Assembly (NCBI GenBank): GCA_012520795.1
Contig: JAAYNP010000003.1
Coordinates: 1 to 64,000, forward strand
DNA from: Bacillota bacterium
GTDB taxonomy: Bacteria > Bacillota > Limnochordia > Darwinibacteriales > DTU012
Direction: 5' to 3'
Length of the DNA: 64,000 nt
Shown: positions 35,485 through 44,378 of the stretch, one piece after another
Numbering within the stretch: position 1 is the first letter of the stretch
How the letters are laid out: each line of letters starts with the position of its first letter
Program-made: the position numbers and the translations under genes
Notes under the pieces: generated by a model
The model's database searches: none
What the model saw: only the letters and a program-made list of their open reading frames with translations
What the model was told of the DNA's origin: nothing

Positions 35485-36435
35485 TTAAAGCCCCCCCTTG
35501 TCTGCCTTATTCAATTTGCGGATATCAAACCAGGTGTCCAAAACGCCCAGCATGGTGAGGATATAATAAATCAGGGCATTCCCGGTCAGCAGGGCGATTG
35601 CGGTAACCAGCAGCCTCACTGGTTTGCTTACGCCTGCCTTTACCATGTAAAACCACGCAATCGCCGTGCCTTGAACAAAGAATGCTCCGGAAAAGAACAC
35701 ATCCAGGTTCAAGAAGATGATCTTGATGCTTTGATGCGGAAAATAAGCAAGGATGATTGCCGCTGCTTTGCTGAGGATGAAACCCCACACGAAGTACCAA
35801 GGCAGTTTCCAGTGAATAAACCGGGGTATCGGTGGAAACGACATGCCCAGGCGTTTATATGAAATGCCCAATCCAAACAGGCAAATGATTGTTTGAAAGA
35901 TACCATTGGCCAAGATGAAGACAGGCAGCAGCATCTGGAAGAACTGGGGCATGCTGGTTACAAGATCTGTGTACTGGTCAATCAGCTCTGGAGGCAGATC
36001 CCGGGCCTGCCAAAACTCAAGCATTTGCTGGCCAACCTTTTCCCATAATACTGCAATTTCATCCAAAAAGCTATAGCCTGCTATCAGTGAAAACGTAAAC
36101 AGCCGCAAAACTGACGCCAAAACTGCGGCCCCTATTCCGATGATGAAAATGTACGTGAAACGGAACCCTTCCCTGGCAGCCAACCCTACAGCTATACCCA
36201 AAAAACCGATAATCATTAAGTCAAGGCCGATGATTGGCGAAGCCAAGAGTAGAGAGGTAACTGCCGCTGAGACAAACGAAACTGCTATACCTGCTCTCAA
36301 TCCATGGCGATGGACAATCATAGCCAGCGGTATTGGAATCAAAGGGCCTACAAAGCCAAATGAGAAGTTGAAACAACTCAATATGACAATGATGACAGCC
36401 GACATCGCCCCTTCAGTCACTGTACGCGTTTTCAA
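35485..36435 (-). CDS. yybS: DUF2232 membrane protein YybS
   Basis: A multi-pass membrane protein with about eight hydrophobic segments, including [28 protein letters not shown] near the N-terminus. YybS/DUF2232 genes are regularly found between rpsR and rplI in Firmicutes, and the order here (rpsF-ssb-rpsR, then yybS-rplI) fits. The function is not established. A strong terminator after rpsR separates it from the ribosomal genes, so it needs its own promoter, which I did not identify. Confidence 0.88.
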   Translation of the reverse strand: MKTRTVTEGAMSAVIIVILSCFNFSFGFVGPLIPIPLAMIVHRHGLRAGIAVSFVSAAVTSLLLASPIIGLDLMIIGFLGIAVGLAAREGFRFTYIFIIGIGAAVLASVLRLFTFSLIAGYSFLDEIAVLWEKVGQQMLEFWQARDLPPELIDQYTDLVTSMPQFFQMLLPVFILANGIFQTIICLFGLGISYKRLGMSFPPIPRFIHWKLPWYFVWGFILSKAAAIILAYFPHQSIKIIFLNLDVFFSGAFFVQGTAIAWFYMVKAGVSKPVRLLVTAIALLTGNALIYYILTMLGVLDTWFDIRKLNKADKGGL

Positions 36436-36517
36436 CGAGCTTTCACCGCCCTGCCAAATCTAACTCATACTGTACTTCTGCATCTAAAGATATAGTCCTT
36501 CCGCATCTATTCACGGT

Positions 36518-36542
36518 AAAAAAGGAGCAGCTGAGCTGCTCC
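36518..36542 (-). terminator. Terminator of rpsF-ssb-rpsR
   Basis: On the minus strand GGAGCAGCTCAGCTGCTCC is a near-perfect palindrome giving a long stem with a tiny loop, followed by TTTTTTA. It lies four bases after the rpsR stop codon. Confidence 0.9.
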
Positions 36543-36546
36543 GCTT

Positions 36547-36777
36547 TTACTCCACTGTATATGGCATCAGTGCCATTTGGCGAGCACGTTTAATTGCGCT
36601 TGTCAACTGCCGCTGATGAATTGCGCAGTTTCCTGAGATGCGCCGAGGAATAATCTTCCCCCGTTCCGTCACATATCTCCGCAACCGGCCGACATCCTTG
36701 TAATCGACCTGCGCAATCTTATCAACGCAAAAGGCACATACCTTCTTCCTGCCTCTGCGGCCTTTTTCTTTGACCAT
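36547..36777 (-). CDS. rpsR: Ribosomal protein bS18
   Basis: bS18 pairs with bS6 on the small-subunit platform. The 76-residue protein has the [15 protein letters not shown] zinc-type N-terminus (Cys14, Cys17), [26 protein letters not shown], and ends MALMPYTVE. It is the last gene of the rpsF-ssb-rpsR operon. Confidence 0.98.
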   Translation of the reverse strand: MVKEKGRRGRKKVCAFCVDKIAQVDYKDVGRLRRYVTERGKIIPRRISGNCAIHQRQLTSAIKRARQMALMPYTVE

Positions 36778-36801
36778 TTAACCAGCCTCCAAATCTGTTT
36801 G

Positions 36802-37182
36802 TTAGAATGGAACATCGTCAAATCCTGATTCGGGCAGGTCAGCTGATTCTTCCGGTTTACGGCTGGGCCAATCGAGGAACTGCACCTGATCAGCCACTAC
36901 TTCCGCAGCCTTGCGGCGGATACCGTCCCGATCGTCGTAGGAACGGATCTGCAGCCTTCCTTCGACTGCAACCAAACGGCCTTTGTTGAGATGGTTCGCA
37001 CATGTCTCCGCCAGTTTCCGCCAGGTGACTATGTCAATGAAATCCGTTTCCCGTTCGCCGTTTTGTGAACTAAAGGAACGATCGACTGCGATAGTAAAAG
37101 ATGTAACCGCAACCCCGCTTTGAGTGTAGCGCAGCTGAGGATCCGCTACCAGCCGCCCAATAAGGATTATCCGATTCAACAT
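36802..37182 (-). CDS. ssb: Single-stranded DNA-binding protein
   Basis: Ssb coats single-stranded DNA at the fork and recruits partners via its acidic tail. The OB fold spans about 1-105 (MLNRIILIGRLVADPQLRYTQSG, IDIVTWRKLAETC). The tail is short and ends FDDVPF, the conserved partner-binding tip (usually DDIPF). The 126-residue length is on the short side. It lies between rpsF and rpsR, as in Bacillus. Confidence 0.97.
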   Translation of the reverse strand: MLNRIILIGRLVADPQLRYTQSGVAVTSFTIAVDRSFSSQNGERETDFIDIVTWRKLAETCANHLNKGRLVAVEGRLQIRSYDDRDGIRRKAAEVVADQVQFLDWPSRKPEESADLPESGFDDVPF

Positions 37183-37200
37183 TGGTGTTCACTCCTTTGC

Positions 37201-37491
37201 TCATTCTTTTTCTCTACGAACGAGCAGAAAACGAAGAACTTCCTCGGTAATCTTCAGCACACGATCGACTTCAGTAGTCGCTTCGTTATCTGCTTTGAAG
37301 CGGATTACCACATAGAAGCCTTCGGTGTGATCCTGTACCTCATAGGCGAGTTTGCGCTTACCCCACTGGTCAATGTTTTCGATTTCACCGTTTCGTACTT
37401 TGATGATCTCTGTTGTTTTTTCGATCAAAGCCTCAACTGCTTCTTCTTCAAGTTCTGGGTTAAGCAGCAGCATCAGTTCATAGGCACGCAC
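37201..37491 (-). CDS. rpsF: Ribosomal protein bS6
   Basis: bS6 sits beside bS18 in the 30S subunit. I place the start at GTG 37491 (RAYELMLLLNPELEEEA), 96 residues, because AGGAGGTGA lies 7 bases upstream and the track's 15 extra residues read through the leader. KRKLAYEVQDHTEGFYVVIRFKA is the family core. It heads the rpsF-ssb-rpsR operon and has a strong promoter. Confidence 0.97.
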   Translation of the reverse strand: MRAYELMLLLNPELEEEAVEALIEKTTEIIKVRNGEIENIDQWGKRKLAYEVQDHTEGFYVVIRFKADNEATTEVDRVLKITEEVLRFLLVRREKE

Positions 37492-37509
37492 CGTCGGCTC
37501 ACCTCCTCC

Positions 37510-37548
37510 CTTTGGACTAACGGCCCCGAATTTCACCCGGGGCAGGGC
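37510..37548 (-). promoter_or_regulatory. Possible bS6:bS18-binding leader of rpsF
   Basis: The rpsF leader holds GCCCC-GGGTGAAATTC-GGGGC, a strong hairpin, with a CCG directly 3-prime of it. Many rpsF leaders bind the bS6:bS18 complex through a CCG next to a hairpin, giving feedback control. The match is by eye and I did not model the fold. Confidence 0.35.
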
Positions 37549-37555
37549 ATGCCTT

Positions 37556-37585
37556 ATTATACCACTACGAATTTAGATAAGTCAA
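37556..37585 (-). promoter_or_regulatory. SigA promoter of rpsF-ssb-rpsR
   Basis: On the minus strand TTGACT and TATAAT (perfect -10) with an 18-base spacer, about 65 bases upstream of the GTG start. The -35 element overlaps the ychF stop codon. Confidence 0.75.
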
Positions 37586-38661
37586 ACATTGAAACGGAAC
37601 AAGATGACATCGCCATCCTGGACTTCATATTCCTTTCCTTCCAGCCGCACGGCACCCTGTTCCTTCGCTTTGGCAAACGAACCGCTGGCAATCAGCTTGT
37701 CCGCAGCCACAACTTCTGCCTTGATAAATCCCCGTTCCAGATCAGAATGGACTTTGCCTGCGGCTTTAGGTGCCAATGTTCCACGAGGAACCAACCAGGA
37801 CCGAGTCTCAACTCCTTTGATTGTATAGAAGGTAACCAAATCCAGCAGACGGTATCCGGCCTTGATAATCCGGGACAATCCCGGCTCGTCCAACCCAAAC
37901 TCCTGGAGGTACTCCTGGGCTTCATCGGGATCAAGTTGGGCAAGCTCCCCCTCCACAGCAGCACAAAGTATGATAACTTCACTGTTTCTCGCGGCAGCCT
38001 TGGCCTGAACCGCTTCCAATGATGCTATGGCCCCCTGATCGCTCAGCTGATCCTCGTCCACATTCAGCACATAAACCACCGGTTTGGTAGATAAAAGGCG
38101 CAGATCAGGAGGGAGTTTTTCCGGATCGAGAGCGCCAATTCTGCCTTCGTTAAGGCATCGATGGGCTTCTTCCAATGCCGATAGCTGTTCCCGGTATTTT
38201 TTGTCGCCGGTTTTCAGCATCCGGCTTACCTTTTCCATCCGGTTTTCCAGTGTCTGCAAATCGGCCAGCATCAGTTCTGTTTCGACAATTTCCAGATCCC
38301 GCACAGGATCAATATCCCCTTCGACAGAACTGACATTGGGGTCACTAAAAGCCCTGATCAGATGGATAATGGCATCGACTTCGCGAATCTGGGCCAAAAA
38401 CTGATTACCCAAACCTTCACCTTTGCTTGCGCCCCTTACCAGGCCGGCGATATCCACAAACTTGATCACTGACCCGGTTACTTTTTCCGGCTTTACCACT
38501 TCTGCCACTGTCAAAAGACGCGGATCCGGGATCATGGCAACGCCAACATTTGGTTCAATCGTGCAAAACGGGTAGTTTAAAGCGGGGACATCAGCCTGAG
38601 TCAAGGCGTTGAACAAGGTTGACTTGCCCACATTTGCCAAACCCACAATTCCGATTTCCAT
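37582..38661 (-). CDS. ychF: Redox-regulated ATPase YchF
   Basis: YchF is an Obg-family protein that prefers ATP and binds the ribosome. The G1 motif is GLANVGKSTLFNALT, the G3 region DIAGLVRGASKGEGLGNQFLAQIREVDAI, and the TGS domain is at the C-terminus (about 278-358, LVTFYTIKGVETRSW). ATG 38661 is chosen as the start (MEIGIVG); a TTG at 38673 abuts its ribosome binding site. It is found with rpsF-ssb-rpsR in Firmicutes. Confidence 0.97.
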   Translation of the reverse strand: MEIGIVGLANVGKSTLFNALTQADVPALNYPFCTIEPNVGVAMIPDPRLLTVAEVVKPEKVTGSVIKFVDIAGLVRGASKGEGLGNQFLAQIREVDAIIHLIRAFSDPNVSSVEGDIDPVRDLEIVETELMLADLQTLENRMEKVSRMLKTGDKKYREQLSALEEAHRCLNEGRIGALDPEKLPPDLRLLSTKPVVYVLNVDEDQLSDQGAIASLEAVQAKAAARNSEVIILCAAVEGELAQLDPDEAQEYLQEFGLDEPGLSRIIKAGYRLLDLVTFYTIKGVETRSWLVPRGTLAPKAAGKVHSDLERGFIKAEVVAADKLIASGSFAKAKEQGAVRLEGKEYEVQDGDVILFRFNV

Positions 38662-38700
38662 GGATATAACCAACCTCTCCTGATAATCTCTATACAGCTG

Positions 38701-39783
38701 TCAGCATGGGACTGTCAAAAGATCGCCGAAGATTTCCTGTTTAACCTGTTCCAGCCTGCTGTAATCCATAGCTGGTATATATTTCTGTTCCAGATTATCA
38801 TGAATCGCTTTTGCTCTCCGCAGCTGCTTTAAAGCTAGATTGATCAGCTCGTCGAAGAAAACGAAGTTCTTATGCAAAGTATAATGTTCCTTGCTTCGTT
38901 TCGCTTGATCCAGGCTGTCATTGAGATTGACTACATTGGCGCCGTTGTGCTCGTAAATATGGGGCGGGTAGGAAGAGACCAAAGCCACGCTCAATTGCGG
39001 CAGCGCCAGATGATCTATGCGTTCCGGGTTGAGAGGGCAAAGATACGCTTCCAGATCATAGCCCTTGGCCAGGGCATAGTTTGCAATTCTTTCCAAAACA
39101 ATGTCCCTGCCGCTCCCTGGATCACCCTTGATAATGTATTGAAATTGGAAACCTTCCATGATGCTGCGCAGTTCATTCACCTGCCCCTGCGGAGTATACG
39201 CGGAGGCAAACAGCTTCCGCTGCCTTCCCATGCGTCCGGGGATGCTTTGCCCGAATATTTCGCCGATCAGTTTCTCTGTTACCTCATTGATCTTGTTTGG
39301 ATCCGCACAGGTGCTGTTGAGTGCATAGGTGTCGTCATGAAGTTCCTTGGCTGCCCGCAAATAGCGGTAAACCCTTTGGTAGCAGTCCCTGTTTTCATCC
39401 GTCAATTCCACAATCTCATCCCTGTGGGCACTGATTTTTTGGAGATCCCAAAACTGGCCGAGGTTGACTACCCTTTCCACACAGCCGGGGTACCTGGGGT
39501 CGATGATGTGGGGAGCTGTGCCGTCCACCACTGCCGATTTTAGCGCAGGAATGGCAATCCCGTCCAAGGAATCAATGTCTGAGGCACAGTGAAACTGTTC
39601 CACATCATAACCCAAAGCCAAGGCCTCAGCAGCAATCCCCGCCATCAACGTTGATTTACCCGTACCGGGGCCACCTTTGAGAATATAGATGCGGCGGGCC
39701 TGTTCCCCGACTATGTAATCAAAAAGCGAACAGAACCCTCTGGGAGTGCAGCCCCCTGCAAAGAATTTGCGAATCCGCGCCAT
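38701..39783 (-). CDS. Tandem P-loop ATPase-like protein of unknown function
   Basis: A 360-residue protein built of two similar halves. The first has an intact Walker A (ILKGGPGTGKSTLMAGIA, about residue 35); the second has GDPGSGRDIVLERI near 220, where the nucleotide-binding Lys-Ser/Thr is replaced by Arg-Asp. Each half repeats the GYD(V/L)E...C stretch and an IDSLDGIAIPAL- or IDHLALPQLS-like motif, so it looks like an internal duplication. This matches a conserved uncharacterised Firmicute ATPase family. Function is unknown. It lies between ychF and the DUF951 gene. Confidence 0.8.
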   Translation of the reverse strand: MARIRKFFAGGCTPRGFCSLFDYIVGEQARRIYILKGGPGTGKSTLMAGIAAEALALGYDVEQFHCASDIDSLDGIAIPALKSAVVDGTAPHIIDPRYPGCVERVVNLGQFWDLQKISAHRDEIVELTDENRDCYQRVYRYLRAAKELHDDTYALNSTCADPNKINEVTEKLIGEIFGQSIPGRMGRQRKLFASAYTPQGQVNELRSIMEGFQFQYIIKGDPGSGRDIVLERIANYALAKGYDLEAYLCPLNPERIDHLALPQLSVALVSSYPPHIYEHNGANVVNLNDSLDQAKRSKEHYTLHKNFVFFDELINLALKQLRRAKAIHDNLEQKYIPAMDYSRLEQVKQEIFGDLLTVPC

Positions 39784-39848
39784 AACTGATATCCCCTTTC
39801 TTTACCGATCACATAGTAGTATATGCGATCCGGGAACAAGGGTGCAGT

Positions 39849-40055
39849 TCAATTCTCTGGATCACTGCCGGCGCCCGCTGCAGGGCCTATAACCTCTTTC
39901 ACCTGCTTCTCCAGTTTTACCCTGGGAATGAGTATCACCCGCTGGCAGGTCATACATTTCAGCCGCATGTCGACGCCTGCCTTCAGCACTTCCCACTGAT
40001 CACTGCCGCAGGGGTGTTTCTTTCGCAAGCGCAAGATGTCTCCCTTGCTGTACAT
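39849..40055 (-). CDS. DUF951 (YyzM-like) small protein
   Basis: A 68-residue DUF951 protein with the clear core KKHPCGSDQWEVLKAGVDMRLKCMTCQRVI. Cys16, Cys34 and Cys37 with His14 could hold a zinc ion. The last dozen residues (GPAAGAGSDPEN) are non-conserved. DUF951 genes are normally near ychF and rpsF in Firmicutes. Function is unknown. Confidence 0.88.
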   Translation of the reverse strand: MYSKGDILRLRKKHPCGSDQWEVLKAGVDMRLKCMTCQRVILIPRVKLEKQVKEVIGPAAGAGSDPEN

Positions 40056-40192
40056 TCCTATCCCTCCAGGTCCATTATATCTGATCGGCCTGGTGGATTC
40101 AAAAATATCTTACCTACTGGCAGGTTTTCGAGAGCTGATCACGAATAATTTACTAACGAATTCAAATAGGTGAGAGAGAGGAAGATGATTCT

Positions 40193-41089
40193 TTGAAACT
40201 ACACAAGCTGCCCATTGCATTGATTTTGACACTATTATTAATGACCAGCATTCCGGTTTTCGCGGCTGATATAACCGACGATGAGATTGTGGCCATAATC
40301 AATGACCGCAAGATTACTCGTTCTGAGTATATTGAGACCATGGAACAGGAAGTCGGCGTCTTTGTCATGCGCCAGATGATTTTTAGAGAATTGGTCAGGC
40401 AGAAGCAAAATGAGTTGGGAATAACTGTCAATCCACAGGAATTTGAACTCTACCTGGCACAAACTATAGCTGAGATGGTGCATCAGCTGGGTGGAGAAAC
40501 CTATTTTCTCTACTACCTTGATGAGCGGAAAATGACGGAGGAAACATTTATTGAAATGCTGGAACTGGAATACATCCTCTATCTGTGCGCCGTTACAGAA
40601 ACAACGGTCACTCCTGAGGAAGTGACCCAGTTTTTCGAAGACAACCGCATCCACTTCAATCATCCGGAAATGGTAAGGGCCAGTCATATTCTTGTTGGGA
40701 CGGAAGCCGAAGCTGATGATTTGGTTAACAAGCTCAAAGAAGGGGCTGATTTTGCCGAATTGGCGAGAACCTATTCGATAGACACTCAAACCGGTCCGTT
40801 TGGCGGCGATTTAGGCTATTTCGCCAAGGGCGAAATGGTCTCTGAGTTTGAAAACTTGAGTTGGAGCCTGGGTGTCGATCAGTTTAACAAAGTATCAACT
40901 GCATATGGTTGGCATGTTGTACTGGTAACCGACAAGCGCGCACCCCAGGAAGCTAATCTGGAGGAACAATGGGATGAAGTGGAAAGCACTTTGATCCATG
41001 CCCTTGCTACTGAATACTTGGGCGCATACCTCTATCAGCTGGAACAAGAAGCAAACATTGAAGTGTTTTTGGACCACATCCTCCCATAG
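40193..41089 (+). CDS. Secreted parvulin-type peptidyl-prolyl isomerase (PrsA/SurA-like)
   Basis: An extracytoplasmic foldase. A signal peptide (MKLHKLPIALILTLLLMTSIPVFA, residues 1-24) ends at an A-x-A type site with no lipobox Cys, so it is not an obvious lipoprotein as PrsA is. A helical chaperone region follows (about 35-145), then a parvulin domain at about 160-255 (VRASHILVGTEAEADDLVNKL...FGGDLGYFAKGEMV...YGWHVVLV). The start is TTG 40193 with GAGAGGAAG upstream. It runs opposite to DUF951 and gcvPB. Confidence 0.88.
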   Translation: MKLHKLPIALILTLLLMTSIPVFAADITDDEIVAIINDRKITRSEYIETMEQEVGVFVMRQMIFRELVRQKQNELGITVNPQEFELYLAQTIAEMVHQLGGETYFLYYLDERKMTEETFIEMLELEYILYLCAVTETTVTPEEVTQFFEDNRIHFNHPEMVRASHILVGTEAEADDLVNKLKEGADFAELARTYSIDTQTGPFGGDLGYFAKGEMVSEFENLSWSLGVDQFNKVSTAYGWHVVLVTDKRAPQEANLEEQWDEVESTLIHALATEYLGAYLYQLEQEANIEVFLDHILP

Positions 41090-41144
41090 TTGTCTCCCTT
41101 AAGGGCTGGCAGCCCGGTGTGATTACGACAAAGAGCAAATTACA

Positions 41145-41168
41145 AAACCCCAGCTTTGGCTGGGGTTT
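41145..41168. terminator. Bidirectional terminator between the foldase gene and gcvPB
   Basis: AAACCCCAGC-TTT-GGCTGGGGTTT is a perfect 10-bp stem with a 3-base loop. The arms end in AAA and TTT, giving short T-runs on both strands for the converging genes. Confidence 0.85.
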
Positions 41169-41175
41169 CGCATTT

Positions 41176-42621
41176 TCAAACAAGTGCTTTTCGCGTCAGG
41201 ATCGGATTTCGGGCTGCTTTGGTCTCATCCAGCCGCACGACCGGCGTCCTGGTTGGCGCTGATCTCAGTTTTTCCGGATCGTCCTTTGCTTCCTGGGCAA
41301 TTTCCCGCATCGCTTCAACAAACGCATCGAGAGTTGCCTTGGATTCGGTTTCTGTCGGCTCCACCATGATCGCCTCGTCCACAATCAAAGGGAAATAGAT
41401 GGTGGGGGCATGCACTCCGTAGTCCAACAGCCGTTTGGCAATGTCCAGGGTGGTAGCACCCAACTCTTTTTGCCGTTTGCCAGACAAGACAAACTCATGC
41501 ATGCAGATGCGATCATACGGCAGGTAGTAATCCTGCTTCAACTGATTCATGACATAATTGGCGTTAAGCACCGCGTTTTCACTGACCCGCTTCAATCCCG
41601 CTGCCCCCAAATGCCGGATATAGGCATAGGCTTTGACCATGACAGCGAAGTTCCCGTAGAATGCCTTGACCGGGCCGATGCTGTGTTTGGGGCGGACCAA
41701 ATGATATTTGCCATCAGTATATTCCACAATCGGATCCGGCAGGAAATCAACCAGTGCTTCACTGACAACAATTGGCCCTGAGCCTGGACCGCCTCCCCCA
41801 TGGGGCGTGGAAAAAGTCTTGTGGAGATTGAAGTGGACTATGTCAAAGCCGGTATCGCCCGGCCGGACAATTCCCATAATGGCGTTGGCGTTGGCACCAT
41901 CGTAGTATAACAAGCCGCCTGCGTCATGAATAATCTTGGCAATGGTTTCCACATTCTCGTCAAACAGGCCCAGAGTATTGGGATTGGTCAGCATTAAACC
42001 GGCAGTCTGCGGCCCAACCATCTCCCGCAGCGCTTCCACATCAACCCCGCCTCTGGAATTGGAAGATATTTCCCGGGCAATAAATCCGGCCATCTGGGCG
42101 CTGGCAGGATTTGTGCCATGGGCTGAGTCAGGAATGATTATTTCGCGCCGCTGCCTGCCTTCACCGCTGAATTCATGGTAGGCCTTGATGATCAAAAGCC
42201 CGGTTAACTCTCCATGAGCTCCTGCCGCAGGCTGCAGGGAGGTTTTGGCCAATCCGGAAATTTCAGCCAGGTAACCGTCTAATTCATACATTAACTGCAG
42301 AGCTCCCTGCACTGTGCTTTCAGGCTGCCGCGGATGAATTCTGCTGAACCCAGGCATGGCTGCGATGTCTTCGTTCACCCGTGGATTGTATTTCATTGTA
42401 CAGGATCCAAGGGGATAGAATCCCACATCAACACCGTGATTCTTCCGGGACAATTGGGTAAAGTAGCGGACTACCTCGGGCTCGGTGAGTTCCGGAAGCC
42501 CCAAATCGCTCTCCCTGAGATATGCCTCGGGAATCAGCTCTTCTATTGGGGTTTCTTCCACATCAAGCTCGGGCAGAACGTATCCTCTCCGCCCCGGTAC
42601 CGACAGATCCAACAACAGCAT
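41176..42621 (-). CDS. gcvPB: Glycine dehydrogenase (decarboxylating) subunit 2
   Basis: GcvPB is the PLP-binding half of the P-protein that decarboxylates glycine. The PLP lysine lies in [39 protein letters not shown] is the family N-terminal motif. I place the start at ATG 42621, with AGGGGGTG six bases upstream; it overlaps the gcvPA stop (TAATG). It is the last gene of the gcvT-H-PA-PB operon and ends in a bidirectional terminator. Confidence 0.97.
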   Translation of the reverse strand: MLLLDLSVPGRRGYVLPELDVEETPIEELIPEAYLRESDLGLPELTEPEVVRYFTQLSRKNHGVDVGFYPLGSCTMKYNPRVNEDIAAMPGFSRIHPRQPESTVQGALQLMYELDGYLAEISGLAKTSLQPAAGAHGELTGLLIIKAYHEFSGEGRQRREIIIPDSAHGTNPASAQMAGFIAREISSNSRGGVDVEALREMVGPQTAGLMLTNPNTLGLFDENVETIAKIIHDAGGLLYYDGANANAIMGIVRPGDTGFDIVHFNLHKTFSTPHGGGGPGSGPIVVSEALVDFLPDPIVEYTDGKYHLVRPKHSIGPVKAFYGNFAVMVKAYAYIRHLGAAGLKRVSENAVLNANYVMNQLKQDYYLPYDRICMHEFVLSGKRQKELGATTLDIAKRLLDYGVHAPTIYFPLIVDEAIMVEPTETESKATLDAFVEAMREIAQEAKDDPEKLRSAPTRTPVVRLDETKAARNPILTRKALV

Positions 42622-43967
42622 TACAGCCACCCCCTTAACAAATCCACAAATTGATCCATTTCCGCTTTGGACCTGGCTTCTGTAACAGCTATCAAAACGC
42701 TGTCGGCCAAGCCGGGATCAACCAACTCCAATGGAAAACCACCCAGGTAACCATGCTCCAACAACCGCTGATTGATTTCCTGCCAACCCCAATCAGCTTG
42801 GAGGGCAAATTCTTTGAAGACAGGTGCATTAAACCGAAGCCTGAACCCGGCTTCCTGCAGCTTGCGCCGGAGATATGCTGTTTTCTGCAGACATTGGTAA
42901 GCAACCTGCCTGATCCCTTTTGGCCCCAGCAGTGCCAGGTAAATGGCGGCTGCCAAAGCATTCAACGCTTGATTGGAGCAGATGTTTGAGGTGGCCTTTT
43001 CCCGCCTGATATGCTGCTCCCGGGCTTGCAGGGTCAAAACATAGCCAACGCGGCCATTCTTGTCAGTGGTCTGGCCCACAATCCTGCCGGGCATCTTACG
43101 AACCAGCTTCATGCCGTTTACAGCAAAGAATCCCACACTGGGCCCCCCAAAGCTGATGGGGTTCCCCAAACACCCGGCATCACCCACCACAATGTCGGCG
43201 CCGTATTCTCCCGGAGCTTTGACAATGCCTAGGCTGACAGGGTCGACTGCCATCACCAACAGGCCTTGAGCGGATTTGATCCAGCGGGCGGCATGATCAA
43301 TATCATCAAGGGATCCAAAGAAGTTGGGCTGGCTTACAATCATGCAGGCAGTTTCGGAGCCGAGCCCGGGTTTCAACGCGTCTTTGTCAATCAATCCGGT
43401 GCCTGGATCATAGGGGATTCTGATCAGCTCAACATCCTGACTTTCCAAGTATACCTGCAGGATTTCCAGCCATTTGGGATCCAGGTTTGCCGCTGCAGCC
43501 ACCTTGCGGCGATTGGTGGCGCTGCAGGACATTAAAGCCGCCTCTGCCAGAGCAGTTGCGCCGTCGTACATGGAAGCATTGGCCGCTTCCATTTTTGTCA
43601 GATTGGCAATCAGCGTTTGAAATTCGAAAATCGACTGGAGCACACCCTGACTCACTTCCGCCTGGTAGGGCGTATAGGCAGTCAAGAACTCTCCCCGGCT
43701 GATCAAATGTGAGATAACCGCAGGTATGATATGATCATAAGCCCCCGCTCCCAAAAACGAGACACACTGATCCAGGTTCGTATTTTTTTCCGCAAGCCGG
43801 CTCATATAACGCAGCAGTTGGCGCTCGGCAAGGGGCTCGGGCAAATCCAGGGGCCGCTTCAGCATCAGGTGTTCAGGTATGTCGGCAAACAGATCCGCCA
43901 GCGTGTCCATGCCCAAGGATTTGAGCATCTGCTGCTGGTCTTCCGGTGTGTTGGGAATATAAGGCAC
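42621..43967 (-). CDS. gcvPA: Glycine dehydrogenase (decarboxylating) subunit 1
   Basis: GcvPA is the other half of the heteromeric P-protein. The start is most likely GTG 43967 ([19 protein letters not shown]): AGGAGGT is six bases upstream, while it touches the earlier ATG at 43973, and this N-terminus matches the family; length is then 448. [38 protein letters not shown] and [10 protein letters not shown] are family motifs. Two bases separate it from gcvH. Confidence 0.97.
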   Translation of the reverse strand: MPYIPNTPEDQQQMLKSLGMDTLADLFADIPEHLMLKRPLDLPEPLAERQLLRYMSRLAEKNTNLDQCVSFLGAGAYDHIIPAVISHLISRGEFLTAYTPYQAEVSQGVLQSIFEFQTLIANLTKMEAANASMYDGATALAEAALMSCSATNRRKVAAAANLDPKWLEILQVYLESQDVELIRIPYDPGTGLIDKDALKPGLGSETACMIVSQPNFFGSLDDIDHAARWIKSAQGLLVMAVDPVSLGIVKAPGEYGADIVVGDAGCLGNPISFGGPSVGFFAVNGMKLVRKMPGRIVGQTTDKNGRVGYVLTLQAREQHIRREKATSNICSNQALNALAAAIYLALLGPKGIRQVAYQCLQKTAYLRRKLQEAGFRLRFNAPVFKEFALQADWGWQEINQRLLEHGYLGGFPLELVDPGLADSVLIAVTEARSKAEMDQFVDLLRGWL

Positions 43968-43969
43968 GA

Positions 43970-44353
43970 TCATACCTCCTCTACATATAGGGCATACTCC
44001 TCTGCTGTCATTAGATCTGACAGATCCAGATCGTCGCACTTAACTTCGATAATCCACCCTTCATCATATGGGGATTCGTTAATCAATTCCGGACTGTCTT
44101 CCAGAGTCTCATTCACAGCCATAATTGTTCCGGATACGGGTGAAAATACGTCTGACGCTGCCTTTACCGATTCCACCACCGTGAATGGATCGCCTTTCCC
44201 CACCTCAGCGTTGATTGCAGGCAATTCGATGTACACGATGTCTCCCAGCTGATCTTGTGCATATGCGGTGATCCCTACCCTGACTACCGAATCATTGATT
44301 TCTTGTACCCATTCATGTTCTTTACTGTACAGCAATCCTTTCCTGACTTCCAT
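43970..44353 (-). CDS. gcvH: Glycine cleavage system H protein
   Basis: The H protein carries the aminomethyl group on a lipoyl lysine. The start ATG 44353 gives MEVRKGLLYSKEHEWVQEI; the lipoylated Lys64 is in TVVESVKAASDVFSPVSG. The track's 30 extra N-terminal residues cover the gcvT end and are not expected. GGGAGG is about ten bases upstream. Length 127 is normal. Confidence 0.97.
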   Translation of the reverse strand: MEVRKGLLYSKEHEWVQEINDSVVRVGITAYAQDQLGDIVYIELPAINAEVGKGDPFTVVESVKAASDVFSPVSGTIMAVNETLEDSPELINESPYDEGWIIEVKCDDLDLSDLMTAEEYALYVEEV

Positions 44354-44378
44354 GCTCTTAAAACCTCCCGCTTTGTGA

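Noticed and set aside
37777-37792. TGTTCCACGAGGAACC, a parS-like sequence inside ychF
   Set aside because: Two mismatches break the central CACGTG and the palindrome end; it encodes a conserved YchF segment (LVPRGT), so it is most likely a coincidence.
37120-38022. A 300-residue plus-strand ORF
   Set aside because: It runs antisense through rpsF and ychF, both well-supported genes, and has no family-like content or ribosome binding site.
38872-39543. A 223-residue plus-strand ORF
   Set aside because: Antisense to the tandem P-loop gene, whose minus-strand reading has clear Walker motifs.
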